Assembly (NCBI GenBank): GCA_024236015.1
Contig: JACKLK010000001.1
Span: 806,001-870,000 of the forward strand
Length of the DNA: 64,000 bases
Source of the DNA: Rhodoferax sp.
Lineage (GTDB): Bacteria; Pseudomonadota; Gammaproteobacteria; Burkholderiales; Burkholderiaceae_C
Direction: 5' to 3'
Below, in pieces: positions 57,147-64,000 of the stretch. The notes beneath the pieces were generated by a model. That model made no database searches. It was not told where the DNA came from and was given only the letters and a program-made list of their open reading frames with translations. Each line of letters starts with the position of its first letter. Position 1 is the first letter of the stretch. A program made the translations under genes and the position numbers.

Positions 57147-57920
57147 TCAGAGCGGGATGCCGAAACGCGCCAGCCGGCGCTTCTGTGTCGGCGAGGCGAG
57201 GTCGACCAGTGTGAGGAAGTCGATGGTGCCGAAATCCCGGTCGATCGCCGGTGCGCTGCACATCATCGCACCCAGGCTCAGATAGGCCGCCAGCAGTTTC
57301 GGCGTCTTGGGCGCATCCGCGGCCACGATGTCCAGCGGGCACGCGAAACCCGGCATCGGCGTGGTGCGCCAGGCCGGCGGGGCCAGGTGCGGCAGCAGGC
57401 GTTGCCAGGTGGCCGCGCCGATGGCGCCGTCCTGGCTGGTCAGCGAACTGCAGCCGATGAGGTAGCGAACCTGGTGCTGCTGCGCATAGTCCGCAATGCC
57501 CCGCCACAACAGGCTGAGCACGGAAAAGGAGCGGTGATCGCGATGAATGCAGGCGCGGCCCAGCTCGAGCATGCGGTCCCGGTGGGGCTCGAAGGGCTGG
57601 AAATCGAACTCCCGCGCGCTGTAGTAGCCCAGGTGCTCGCGGGCACGCAGCCCGGTCTGCAGCCGGTAGGTGCCGACCACCTCGCCGCTGCGTGCGTCTT
57701 CGACCAGCAGGTGGTCGCAGGCGGCGTCGAAGTCGTCGGCATCCAGGCAGGTCGCGAACGACTGTGCCAGGCCCTCGCGCATCTCGACGTTGAACACGAG
57801 GAAACGCAGCATCTGGGCCGCGCGCAGGTCGCACGCGCCATCGGCCAGCCGCAGCCGGTAGTCCGGCCCGCTGATGCGCAGGCGTTCGCGCAGGGACCGG
57901 GACGTCGCAGTGCTGTTCAT
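57147..57920 (-). CDS. OlsB-like GNAT N-acyltransferase
   Basis: A 257-residue protein of the hemolysin/OlsB-type acyltransferase family, which moves an acyl chain from acyl-ACP to an amino group; OlsB makes lyso-ornithine lipid. Diagnostic parts are LRFLVFNVEMREG near the N terminus, CDHLLVEDARSGEVVGTYRLQ, LELGRACIHRDHRSFSVLSLLWRGIADYAQQHQVRYLIGCSSLTSQDG, and a C-terminal FGTIDFLTLVDL. No olsA-type acyltransferase is next to it. The start at 57920 gives MNSTATSRS; upstream codons lack family support. It converges on the ATP-grasp gene and diverges from the P-loop gene. Confidence 0.82.
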   Translation of the reverse strand: MNSTATSRSLRERLRISGPDYRLRLADGACDLRAAQMLRFLVFNVEMREGLAQSFATCLDADDFDAACDHLLVEDARSGEVVGTYRLQTGLRAREHLGYYSAREFDFQPFEPHRDRMLELGRACIHRDHRSFSVLSLLWRGIADYAQQHQVRYLIGCSSLTSQDGAIGAATWQRLLPHLAPPAWRTTPMPGFACPLDIVAADAPKTPKLLAAYLSLGAMMCSAPAIDRDFGTIDFLTLVDLASPTQKRRLARFGIPL

Positions 57921-58048
57921 GGTGCTGGCGGGCGGCATACGACCATCAGTCGTGCCGGATCGCAAATACTTTCATCGTGCATGCGCGGTCGCCGGACTGC
58001 GCCAGGGTTAAGCTGTGGCCTGTCGACCGACGAACCGAAAGTCCGAAC

Positions 58049-58636
58049 ATGCCAGAGCCCACTGTCCGCGCCGTCTCCGATCCGCCACCACCGCAAGCGG
58101 CACTGTACCCGACCAAGGTCGTCAACATCATCGGCGGGCCGGGGTGTGGCAAATCCTTGTTCTCGGCTGCCATCATGCTGCATCTGCACCAGCACCACAA
58201 GACCGTGGAGCAGCTGCCCGACCATGCCAGGCTGCTGGTATGGCGTGGCGATCACGACGCATTGCGCAACCAGTACCAGATCGCCTTGCAGCAGTTCCGC
58301 CTGCTGGAGCTGCTCGACGGCAAGGTCCAGTACCTGGTCAGCGAGTGTTCCTTGCCGCAGTTGCTCTACTACAACGCCCATTACGCCGGCAATGTGTGTG
58401 ATGTCGCACGCACGCGCGCGCAGATCCTGCACTGGCACGGGCGCCATGAGACCATCAACGTGCTGGTCGAGCGGGGCGATGGTGCCTACCTGCGGGCCGG
58501 CCGCCTGCAGGACGAAGAGGGTGCACGCGCGGTGGACCGCGAGTTGCGCGTATTGCTCGACCGCGAGCATATCGCCCACACCATCGTACGCGCCGACCTC
58601 GATGCGATCCGGGCGTTTGCCGACAGCCTGATGTGA
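58049..58636 (+). CDS. P-loop ATPase (AAA-type, NadR/Ttd14-like)
   Basis: A 195-residue soluble P-loop protein. Walker A is GGPGCGKS (29-36) in VVNIIGGPGCGKSLFSAAIMLHLH; a Walker B strand may be the VQYLVSECSLPQLLYYN segment, which lacks the usual acidic pair. The pattern TVEQLPDHARLLVWRGD and a C-terminal ADLDAIRAFADSL resembles the small AAA_28/NadR-kinase-like group, often phage-linked, that phosphorylates small molecules. Function is unknown. It starts at ATG 58049, 128 bp from the OlsB-like gene, and converges on the FAD oxidase gene. Confidence 0.72.
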   Translation: MPEPTVRAVSDPPPPQAALYPTKVVNIIGGPGCGKSLFSAAIMLHLHQHHKTVEQLPDHARLLVWRGDHDALRNQYQIALQQFRLLELLDGKVQYLVSECSLPQLLYYNAHYAGNVCDVARTRAQILHWHGRHETINVLVERGDGAYLRAGRLQDEEGARAVDRELRVLLDREHIAHTIVRADLDAIRAFADSLM

Positions 58637-58652
58637 GGCGGCCCGACGGCGT

Positions 58653-58666
58653 GCCGCGCGCGCGGC
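58653..58666. terminator. 14-bp palindrome between P-loop gene and oxidase gene
   Basis: GCCGCGCGCGCGGC is a perfect palindrome in the 38-bp gap between two convergent stop codons. It may end both transcripts; there is no T tract. Confidence 0.35.
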
Positions 58667-58674
58667 GATTGCGC

Positions 58675-59811
58675 TCAGCGCAGCCGACGCGGCGAGACGG
58701 CGTCAGCCACGACGCCCTGGGCCAGCAGCGCATCGGGCACAGGCCGGTTCAGCAACAACGCCGCTGCCAGTTCGGACGCTCCCGGTGCACTCTGGATGCC
58801 GTAGCCACCTTGTGCCGCCAGCCAGAACAGGCCGTCGCAGGACGGGTCCCAGCCGATCACCAGCTCCCCGTCGGGCACGAAGGAGCGCAGTCCGGCCCAG
58901 GTGCGCAGCGGGCGGCGGATCTGCAGCGTCGTGACCGATTCGATCTCGTGGATCGCGGTGGCGATGTCGATCTCCTCCGGCACCACGTCGTGCGGGACGG
59001 TCGGGTCGGCGTTGGCGGGTGAACCCAGCAACACGCCGGCGTCGGGCTTGATGTACCAGGTTTCGTCCATGCTCGACACCACCGGCCAGCGCGATGCATC
59101 GACCCCGCCGGGGGGACGGAAGGTGAAGGCGCTGCGCCGGTGCGGCACCAGTCCGATGGGGGGCGCACCACACAAGGCGCCGACCTCGTCGGCCCAGGCA
59201 CCGGCCGCGTTGACCAGGGCGCGCGCGCTGACGCTGCGCCCGTCGGCCAGGTGCAGTTGCCACAGGCCATCGCCGCGACGTGCCTGCGTGACTTCGGCCT
59301 TGGTGTACACGGAGCCGCCGCCGCGGCGCAACAGGCGCAGAAAGCCCTGGTGCAAGGCGTGCACGTCGATGTCCATGGCCATCGGGTCGAGCAGGCCGGA
59401 ATCCACCTGTTCCGGCCGCAGGCAGGGGACCAGCGCCAGCACCGCGTCGCGATCGAGCGTGCGCAGGCCGGGGCAGGTGTCGGCCAGTTCGTCGCGCAGT
59501 GCCTGCAGCGTGTGTTGCTGGCCCTGCAGCGCCAGGTACAGGGCGCCGCGATCGGACAGCAGCGGCGTGTCCGTGAAACCCGCGGGCGGCTGCAGGTAGA
59601 ACGCGCGGCTGGCACGGGTCAGTGCGCGCACCATGGGCGGGCCGTAACTCTCCATGAACATGGCGGCGGAACGCCCGGTCGAGTGGTATCCGGGTTGCGA
59701 CTCGCGCTCGAGCAGGACCACGCTGGCCGTGTCCGCGAGGCGGGCGGCGACCGAGGCGCCGGCGATGCCGGCACCGATGACGGCGAAATCGAATACGGAA
59801 CGATCGGTCAT
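58675..59811 (-). CDS. FAD-dependent amine/amino-acid oxidase (DAO family)
   Basis: A 378-residue flavoprotein of the D-amino-acid oxidase fold. The dinucleotide motif GAGIAG (13-18) and the LLERESQPGYHSTGRSAA stretch bind FAD; the C-terminal TWAGLRSFVPDGELVIGWDPSCDGLFWLAAQGGYGIQSAPG is the typical DAO end. It oxidises a D-amino acid, N-methyl amino acid or hydroxyacid; substrate unknown. No signal peptide. It diverges, with 96 bp between start codons, from the class V aminotransferase, which could work on a related compound. Confidence 0.88.
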   Translation of the reverse strand: MTDRSVFDFAVIGAGIAGASVAARLADTASVVLLERESQPGYHSTGRSAAMFMESYGPPMVRALTRASRAFYLQPPAGFTDTPLLSDRGALYLALQGQQHTLQALRDELADTCPGLRTLDRDAVLALVPCLRPEQVDSGLLDPMAMDIDVHALHQGFLRLLRRGGGSVYTKAEVTQARRGDGLWQLHLADGRSVSARALVNAAGAWADEVGALCGAPPIGLVPHRRSAFTFRPPGGVDASRWPVVSSMDETWYIKPDAGVLLGSPANADPTVPHDVVPEEIDIATAIHEIESVTTLQIRRPLRTWAGLRSFVPDGELVIGWDPSCDGLFWLAAQGGYGIQSAPGASELAAALLLNRPVPDALLAQGVVADAVSPRRLR

Positions 59812-59881
59812 GCTGGTTGGCAATGGAAGCGGGGCATGCGGCCATTCTCGCACCGGCATCGATGGGGCTCGATTAACATCG

Positions 59882-59895
59882 GTCGCTCCAGCGAC
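59882..59895. promoter_or_regulatory. Inverted repeat upstream of the class V aminotransferase
   Basis: GTCGCT-CC-AGCGAC has perfect 6-bp arms and ends 12 bp before the ATG at 59908. It could be an operator or a leader hairpin that hides the ribosome-binding site. It lies in the divergent region shared with the FAD oxidase gene. Confidence 0.35.
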
Positions 59896-59907
59896 TCGAC
59901 CATTGCC

Positions 59908-61098
59908 ATGAACCCGTTCCACCGCATTCCCGGCCGCCGCTTCCTGCATGCGCCGGGGCCGACGCACGTGCCCGACGAGGTCGTCCATGCGATGAGCCGC
60001 CAGCCGATGGACATGGCCGATCCCCGGCTGGACCAGGTGATCGCGTCCTGCGAACAGGGCTTGCGTCGACTGCTGCAGACCGAATGCGCCGACGTGTTCC
60101 TGTATGCCTGCAACGGACACGGGGCCTGGGAGGCGGTGATTGCCAACCTGGTTTCGCCCGGCCAATGCGTACTGGTTCCGGGCACTGGCCATTTCTCGGA
60201 CTCCTGGGCGCTGCAGTGCGAGGCCATGGGGGTGCGGGTGCTGCGCACGCCGTGGATCGAAGGCGAGCCGATCGACCCGGCGGTGGTCGAGCAGATGCTG
60301 CGCGAGGACGCCGGACACGCCATCACGGCGGTGTTCGCGGTCCATACCGATACGGCCAGCGGTGTCTGCAGCGACCTGGCGGCGCTGCGCCGTGCCATTG
60401 ACGCGGCCGGCCATCCGGCGCTGTTCGTCGTCGACGTCGTGGCCTCGCTGGGCGCCAGTGCGTTCGCGATGGATGCGCTGGGCATCAACGTCGTGCTCGG
60501 TGCCTCGCAAAAGGGGCTGATGTGCCCGCCGGGTCTGGGGTTTGCCGCTGCCGATGCACGCGCCATGGCGGTCTGCGAACAGGTGACGACGCCACGTTAT
60601 TACTGGGACTGGCGGGTACGCCGCAGCGAGCTGGCCTACCGCAAGTTCTGCGGCACGCCGCCGCAGACCTTGTTGTTCGGACTGCAGGCCGCCTTGGAGC
60701 TGATGTTCGCCGAAGGCCTGGAATCGGTGCTGCAGCGCCATCGCCTGCTGGCGTCCATGGTGCATGCGGCGATCGCATGCTGGAGCCGCGGCGGACAGGT
60801 CGACTTTTTCGCGCGCCAGCCGCAGGCGCGCTCGGACTCGGTCACCGCGATCGCGGTCGCAGCCGGCATCGATGTGGAGGCCTTGCGCACGGTTGCGCGC
60901 GAGCGCTTCCAGGTGGCGCTCGCGGGCGGCCTGGGACCGCTCAACGGGCGCGTGTTCCGGATCGGGCACCTGGGCGACATCAACGCGCCGATGGTGCTGG
61001 GGTGCCTGGCGGGAGTCCAGGCGGCGATGGCGGTGCAGGGGATTGCGTTCGGGCCGGGGGCGCTGGATGCCGCCGTGGAGCGACTCGCGCGCGGTTGA
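59908..61098 (+). CDS. Class V aminotransferase (pyridoxamine-pyruvate/serine-glyoxylate type)
   Basis: A 396-residue PLP enzyme of fold type I, class V. The N terminus HRIPGRRFLHAPGPTHVPDEVVHAM is the family start; D176 (LFVVDVVAS) holds the pyridine N and K202 in GASQKGLMCPPGL is the Schiff-base lysine. Closest known groups are serine-glyoxylate, alanine-glyoxylate and pyridoxamine-pyruvate aminotransferases; the sequence does not decide between them. The MFS carrier starts 1 nt inside its stop (TGATG), so they are coupled, which suggests the carrier brings in the amine substrate. Confidence 0.87.
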   Translation: MNPFHRIPGRRFLHAPGPTHVPDEVVHAMSRQPMDMADPRLDQVIASCEQGLRRLLQTECADVFLYACNGHGAWEAVIANLVSPGQCVLVPGTGHFSDSWALQCEAMGVRVLRTPWIEGEPIDPAVVEQMLREDAGHAITAVFAVHTDTASGVCSDLAALRRAIDAAGHPALFVVDVVASLGASAFAMDALGINVVLGASQKGLMCPPGLGFAAADARAMAVCEQVTTPRYYWDWRVRRSELAYRKFCGTPPQTLLFGLQAALELMFAEGLESVLQRHRLLASMVHAAIACWSRGGQVDFFARQPQARSDSVTAIAVAAGIDVEALRTVARERFQVALAGGLGPLNGRVFRIGHLGDINAPMVLGCLAGVQAAMAVQGIAFGPGALDAAVERLARG

Positions 61099-62402
61099 TG
61101 CTGGCCATGGCCGATCCGACTGTCCACGGCATCGAATCGCGTCACGCCTGGATCCGGTTGTTCGCCTCGCTGGCGCTGATGACGATCGGCGGCGTCGGCA
61201 TGTATGGCTCGGCGGTCGTGTTGCCGGCGATACAGGGCGACTTTGCGGTTGCGCGCGGCGACGCGTCCTTGCCCTATACGCTGACCCTGATGGGCTTCGG
61301 TGTGGGCGGCTTCGTGATGGGGCGCCTGGCCGACCGGTTCGGCGTGATGGTGGTGGTACTGGTGGGCGCGCTGTTCCTGGGCGTCGGCTTTGCCGCCGCC
61401 GGCATGGCCGGCAGCCTGTGGCAGTTCAACCTGGCCCACGGCCTGCTGATCGGCCTGCTGGGCACGGCGGCCTCGTTCGCGCCACTGGTGGCCGACACGG
61501 TGCAATGGTTCGACCGGCGCCGGGGCATTGCGCTGGCGATCTGCATGAGCGGCAACTACCTGGCGGGCGTGGTCTGGCCGCCGCTGATGCAGCACTTCAT
61601 CGACAGCGTCGGCTGGCGCACCACCTATGTCGGGCTGGGCGTGGCCTGCGTGTTGACCATGGTACCGCTGGCCCTGGTGCTGCGCCCGCGCGCGCCCGCG
61701 GCGGCGCCGCCCGCTGCCGCGGGGACGGCGCCGTCGGCGCTGCGTTCGGCGCGGTTCGTCGGCCAGTCCGATCCGGCGCGTCCGCTGGGCCTGCATCCCA
61801 ACCTGCTGCAAATGCTGCTGTGCGTGGCCGGCGTCGCATGTTGCGTGGCAATGGCGATGCCCCAGGTGCATATCGTCGCGTATTGCACCGACCTGGGCTT
61901 CGGCGCCGCGCGGGGTGCCGAGATGCTGTCGCTGATGATGGCCAGTGGCGTCGTCAGCCGGCTGGCATCGGGATGGATCTCCGACCATATCGGCGGACTG
62001 CATACGCTGCTGCTCGGCTCGGTGCTGCAAGGGATCGCGCTGCTGATGTTCCTGCCGTCCGACGGGCTGGTACCGCTGTACGTGGTGTCGGGGCTGTTCG
62101 GCCTGTTCCAGGGCGGCATTGTTCCCAGCTACGCCTTGATCGTGCGCGAGTACTTCACGCCGCTGCAGGCCGGCGCACGGGTGGGCACCGTGCTGATGGC
62201 CACGCTGCTGGGCATGGCCCTGGGCGGATGGATGTCGGGCGCGATCTTCGACTGGACCGGTTCCTATCATGCGGCCTTCATCAACGGCCTGGCCTGGAAC
62301 GGGCTGAACCTGAGCATCGTGGTGTTCCTGATCCTGCGAGCGCGGCGCGGCCCGCGCACCGGATCTCCCGCCGCGAGTGCGGCGCCCATGGCCACCTCCT
62401 GA
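61098..62402 (+). CDS. MFS transporter (oxalate/formate or monocarboxylate-type)
   Basis: A 434-residue major facilitator with about 12 helices in two halves, joined by an Ala/Pro-rich cytoplasmic loop (about 205-230). Motif A is GRLADRFGVMVVVLVGALF, and the pattern of the first half (MYGSAVVLPAIQGDFAVARGDASLPYTLTLMGFGVGG) resembles the oxalate:formate antiporter and monocarboxylate families. It overlaps the aminotransferase stop (TGATG) and so is coupled to it. The substrate is inferred to be an amino or keto acid. Confidence 0.88.
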   Translation: MLAMADPTVHGIESRHAWIRLFASLALMTIGGVGMYGSAVVLPAIQGDFAVARGDASLPYTLTLMGFGVGGFVMGRLADRFGVMVVVLVGALFLGVGFAAAGMAGSLWQFNLAHGLLIGLLGTAASFAPLVADTVQWFDRRRGIALAICMSGNYLAGVVWPPLMQHFIDSVGWRTTYVGLGVACVLTMVPLALVLRPRAPAAAPPAAAGTAPSALRSARFVGQSDPARPLGLHPNLLQMLLCVAGVACCVAMAMPQVHIVAYCTDLGFGAARGAEMLSLMMASGVVSRLASGWISDHIGGLHTLLLGSVLQGIALLMFLPSDGLVPLYVVSGLFGLFQGGIVPSYALIVREYFTPLQAGARVGTVLMATLLGMALGGWMSGAIFDWTGSYHAAFINGLAWNGLNLSIVVFLILRARRGPRTGSPAASAAPMATS

Positions 62403-62457
62403 CGGGCGCCGGGCGCGAACGCGCCAGGCCGCGCGAGCGGATCAAGGTCGAGGGCGG

Positions 62458-63984
62458 CTACGGTGTCAGGTGCAGCGGCACGGAGCGTTTCTCGTGTTTT
62501 TTCTGCATCACCAGTTCGACGCTGCCGTCGTCGTTCTGGCGCTCCAGCCGCACCGTGAAACCCCACAGGAAGGCCAGGTGTTCGATCACGGTCTCGCTGG
62601 CGGCATCCAGCGGTCGGCGCTGATGCGCGTAATGGCGGATGGTCAGCGAACGGTCTCCGCGCAGGTCGACGTTCCAGACCTGCAGGTTGGGCTCGCGGCG
62701 GCCGAGATCGTATTGTTCCGACAGGCGCTGGCGCACCGCCCGGTAACCCCCTTCGTCGTGGATGGCATCGATGCGCAACTTGCTGCGGCTGTCGTCGTCG
62801 AGTACCGAGAAGAACCGGAACTCGCGCATCAGCTTGGGTGAGAGGTATTGCGCAATGAAACTCTCGTCCTTGAAGTTCTGCATCGCGAAATCGAAGGTTT
62901 CGCGCCAGTCGGTGCCGGCGATCTGCGGAAACCATGCGCGGTCCTCGTCGTCGGGCTGCTCGCAGATGCGCCGGATGTCGCGCCACATGGCGAATCCCAG
63001 CGCGTACGGATTGATGCCGGAGTAATGCGGGCTGTTGTACGGCGGCTGGTAGACGACGTTGGTGTGCGACTGCAGGAACTCCAGCATGAATCCGTCGGAC
63101 ACGCCGCCCTCGTCATACAGGCTGTTGAGCAAGGTGTAGTGCCAGAACGTGGCCCAGCCCTCGTTCATGACCTGGGTCTGGCGCTGGGGGTAGAAATACT
63201 GGCCGATCTTGCGCACGATACGCACCACCTCGCGCTGCCAGGGTTCGAGCAGGGGCGCGTGTTTCTCGACGAAATACAAGAGGTTTTCCTCGGGCTCGGC
63301 CGGGAAGCGCTTTTCTTCCTGCGGTTGCGCGCGCTCCTGCGTCGGGGGGAGCGTGCGCCACAAGGTGTTCACCTGCGACTGCAGGTAGTCCGAGCGCGCC
63401 TGCTGCCGCTCGGTCTCCTTGGCCAGCGACAACTGGGAGGATCGCTTGTAGCGATCCACCCCCACGCTCTGCAACGCATGGCAGGCGTCGATGACCCGCT
63501 CGACCGCGGCCACGCCGTGGCGTTCCTCGCACTCGGCGATGTAGTTGCGGGCGAACACCAGGTAGTCGACGATGGCGTCGGCACTGGTCCACTGGCGGAA
63601 CAGGTGGTTGCCCTTGAAGAACGAGTTGTGCCCGTAGGCGGCATGGGCGATCACCAGGGCCTGCATCGGCAAGGTGTTCTCGTCCATCAGGTAGGCGATG
63701 CAGGGGTTGGAGTTGATGACGATCTCGTAGGCCAGCCCCATCTGGCCACGCTTGTAGCGGTTCTCGGTGGCCAGGAAATGCTTGCCGAAGGACCAGTGGT
63801 GGTAATACACCGGCATGCCGATCGACGCATAGGCGTCCATCATCTGCTCCGTGCTGATGATCTCGAGCAGGTGCGGATAACAGTCGAGCCGGTAACGCGC
63901 GGCGATGCGGCCGATCGCCGCGTCGTATTGCTCGAGCGCCTCCACGGTCCACTCGGAGCCGCCGGGCAGGGTCGGAGCGTTCAC
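62458..63984 (-). CDS. SpoVR family protein
   Basis: A 508-residue cytoplasmic protein of the SpoVR/YcgB family. Conserved parts include MPVYYHHWSFGKHF, YEIVINSNPCIAYLMDEN, ALVIAHAAYGHNSFFKGNHLF, NEGWATFWHYTLLN and PPYNSPHYSGINPYALGFAMWRDI. The YGHNSFFKGN and EGWATF motifs may hold metal, but activity is unknown; in B. subtilis SpoVR affects the spore cortex, and gram-negative members often follow prkA and yeaH in a stress operon. It starts at GTG 63984 with GGAGGG 8 nt upstream, in a sequence shared with the 62-bp repeat. Partner genes would lie beyond the window. Confidence 0.9.
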   Translation of the reverse strand: MNAPTLPGGSEWTVEALEQYDAAIGRIAARYRLDCYPHLLEIISTEQMMDAYASIGMPVYYHHWSFGKHFLATENRYKRGQMGLAYEIVINSNPCIAYLMDENTLPMQALVIAHAAYGHNSFFKGNHLFRQWTSADAIVDYLVFARNYIAECEERHGVAAVERVIDACHALQSVGVDRYKRSSQLSLAKETERQQARSDYLQSQVNTLWRTLPPTQERAQPQEEKRFPAEPEENLLYFVEKHAPLLEPWQREVVRIVRKIGQYFYPQRQTQVMNEGWATFWHYTLLNSLYDEGGVSDGFMLEFLQSHTNVVYQPPYNSPHYSGINPYALGFAMWRDIRRICEQPDDEDRAWFPQIAGTDWRETFDFAMQNFKDESFIAQYLSPKLMREFRFFSVLDDDSRSKLRIDAIHDEGGYRAVRQRLSEQYDLGRREPNLQVWNVDLRGDRSLTIRHYAHQRRPLDAASETVIEHLAFLWGFTVRLERQNDDGSVELVMQKKHEKRSVPLHLTP

Positions 63985-64000
63985 GGGACGACCCTCCGCG
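63985..64000 (-). repeat. Partial match to the 62-bp repeat upstream of the SpoVR start
   Basis: On the minus strand CGCGGAGGGTCGTCC runs into C-GTGAAC, 15 bases identical to the right end of the 62-bp repeat (CGCGGAGGGTCGTCC, then A-GTGAGC). Both provide a GGAGGG site and a GTG start. The window ends here, so the length of the match is unknown. Confidence 0.6.

Noticed and set aside
1..64000. tRNA genes, CRISPR arrays, insertion sequences, prophage and integrase genes
   Set aside because: I looked for T-loop motifs, regularly spaced repeats, transposase or integrase motifs and long terminal inverted repeats by eye and saw none. A tRNAscan and IS search would settle it.

Overview
The window is a GC-rich, gene-dense chromosomal segment of a betaproteobacterium, most likely order Burkholderiales. 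The signs are a phaC-phaA-phaB polyhydroxybutyrate operon beside pgeF, a zapB-zapA pair with a probable 6S RNA, a large NAD-glutamate dehydrogenase, a cobalamin riboswitch with btu genes, and many ATGA/GTGA-coupled operons. I could not settle the genus. I saw no tRNA, rRNA, IS element, prophage or CRISPR array, so this looks like core or stable accessory chromosome.

Layout. 0-2.3 kb: an NTF2-like protein, an enolase-superfamily enzyme and a secreted HEXXH protein. 2.3-7.9 kb: a compact minus-strand hoxFUYH-hoxW-hypA cluster for a soluble NAD-linked [NiFe] hydrogenase. It diverges from a small membrane-protein gene whose promoter carries an FNR-type box. 8.2-16.2 kb: a minus-strand run with an MFS carrier, a stand-alone ATP synthase c subunit, DUF2164, DUF2062, a type II P-type ATPase and an acyl-CoA synthetase/acetyltransferase fusion. 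16.4-22.5 kb: glgC, an Rrf2-type regulator lacking cluster cysteines, an HPF-like protein, nhaR, an esterase, maiA and pgeF. 22.4-26.5 kb: phaCAB with a strong terminator. 26.6-36.2 kb: a PIG-L deacetylase, a DsbA-like isomerase and GST pair, an HD-GYP plus PAS-GGDEF-EAL pair, and a TauE/ketopantoate reductase/acyl-CoA ligase operon. 36.2-44.5 kb: 6S RNA candidate, zapA, zapB, then a B12 riboswitch controlling btuB, two BtuF-like proteins, btuC, btuD and cobQ. 44.5-52.1 kb: a diguanylate cyclase, nth, NAD-GDH and an HDOD protein. 52.4-58.6 kb: small conserved proteins, an ABM monooxygenase, a transglutaminase remnant, a YHS protein, a DedA protein, a 62-bp tandem repeat, an ATP-grasp membrane protein, an OlsB-like acyltransferase and a P-loop ATPase. 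58.6-64 kb: a FAD oxidase diverging from a class V aminotransferase and MFS pair, then a SpoVR gene.

Together the genes fit a bacterium able to use H2 and store reducing power as polyhydroxybutyrate and perhaps glycogen, to scavenge corrinoids, and to signal with c-di-GMP. The most unusual structure is at 55.7-55.9 kb. There a near-perfect 62-bp tandem repeat carries, in each copy, a ribosome-binding site, a GTGAGC start and a 21-codon reading frame whose stop overlaps the next start, leading into the ATP-grasp gene. The start region of the SpoVR gene at the right edge shares the same 15-bp sequence. Other points of note are convergent gene pairs whose stop codons sit in the stems of shared hairpins, a 44-residue HoxH C-terminal extension, and the orphan c subunit.
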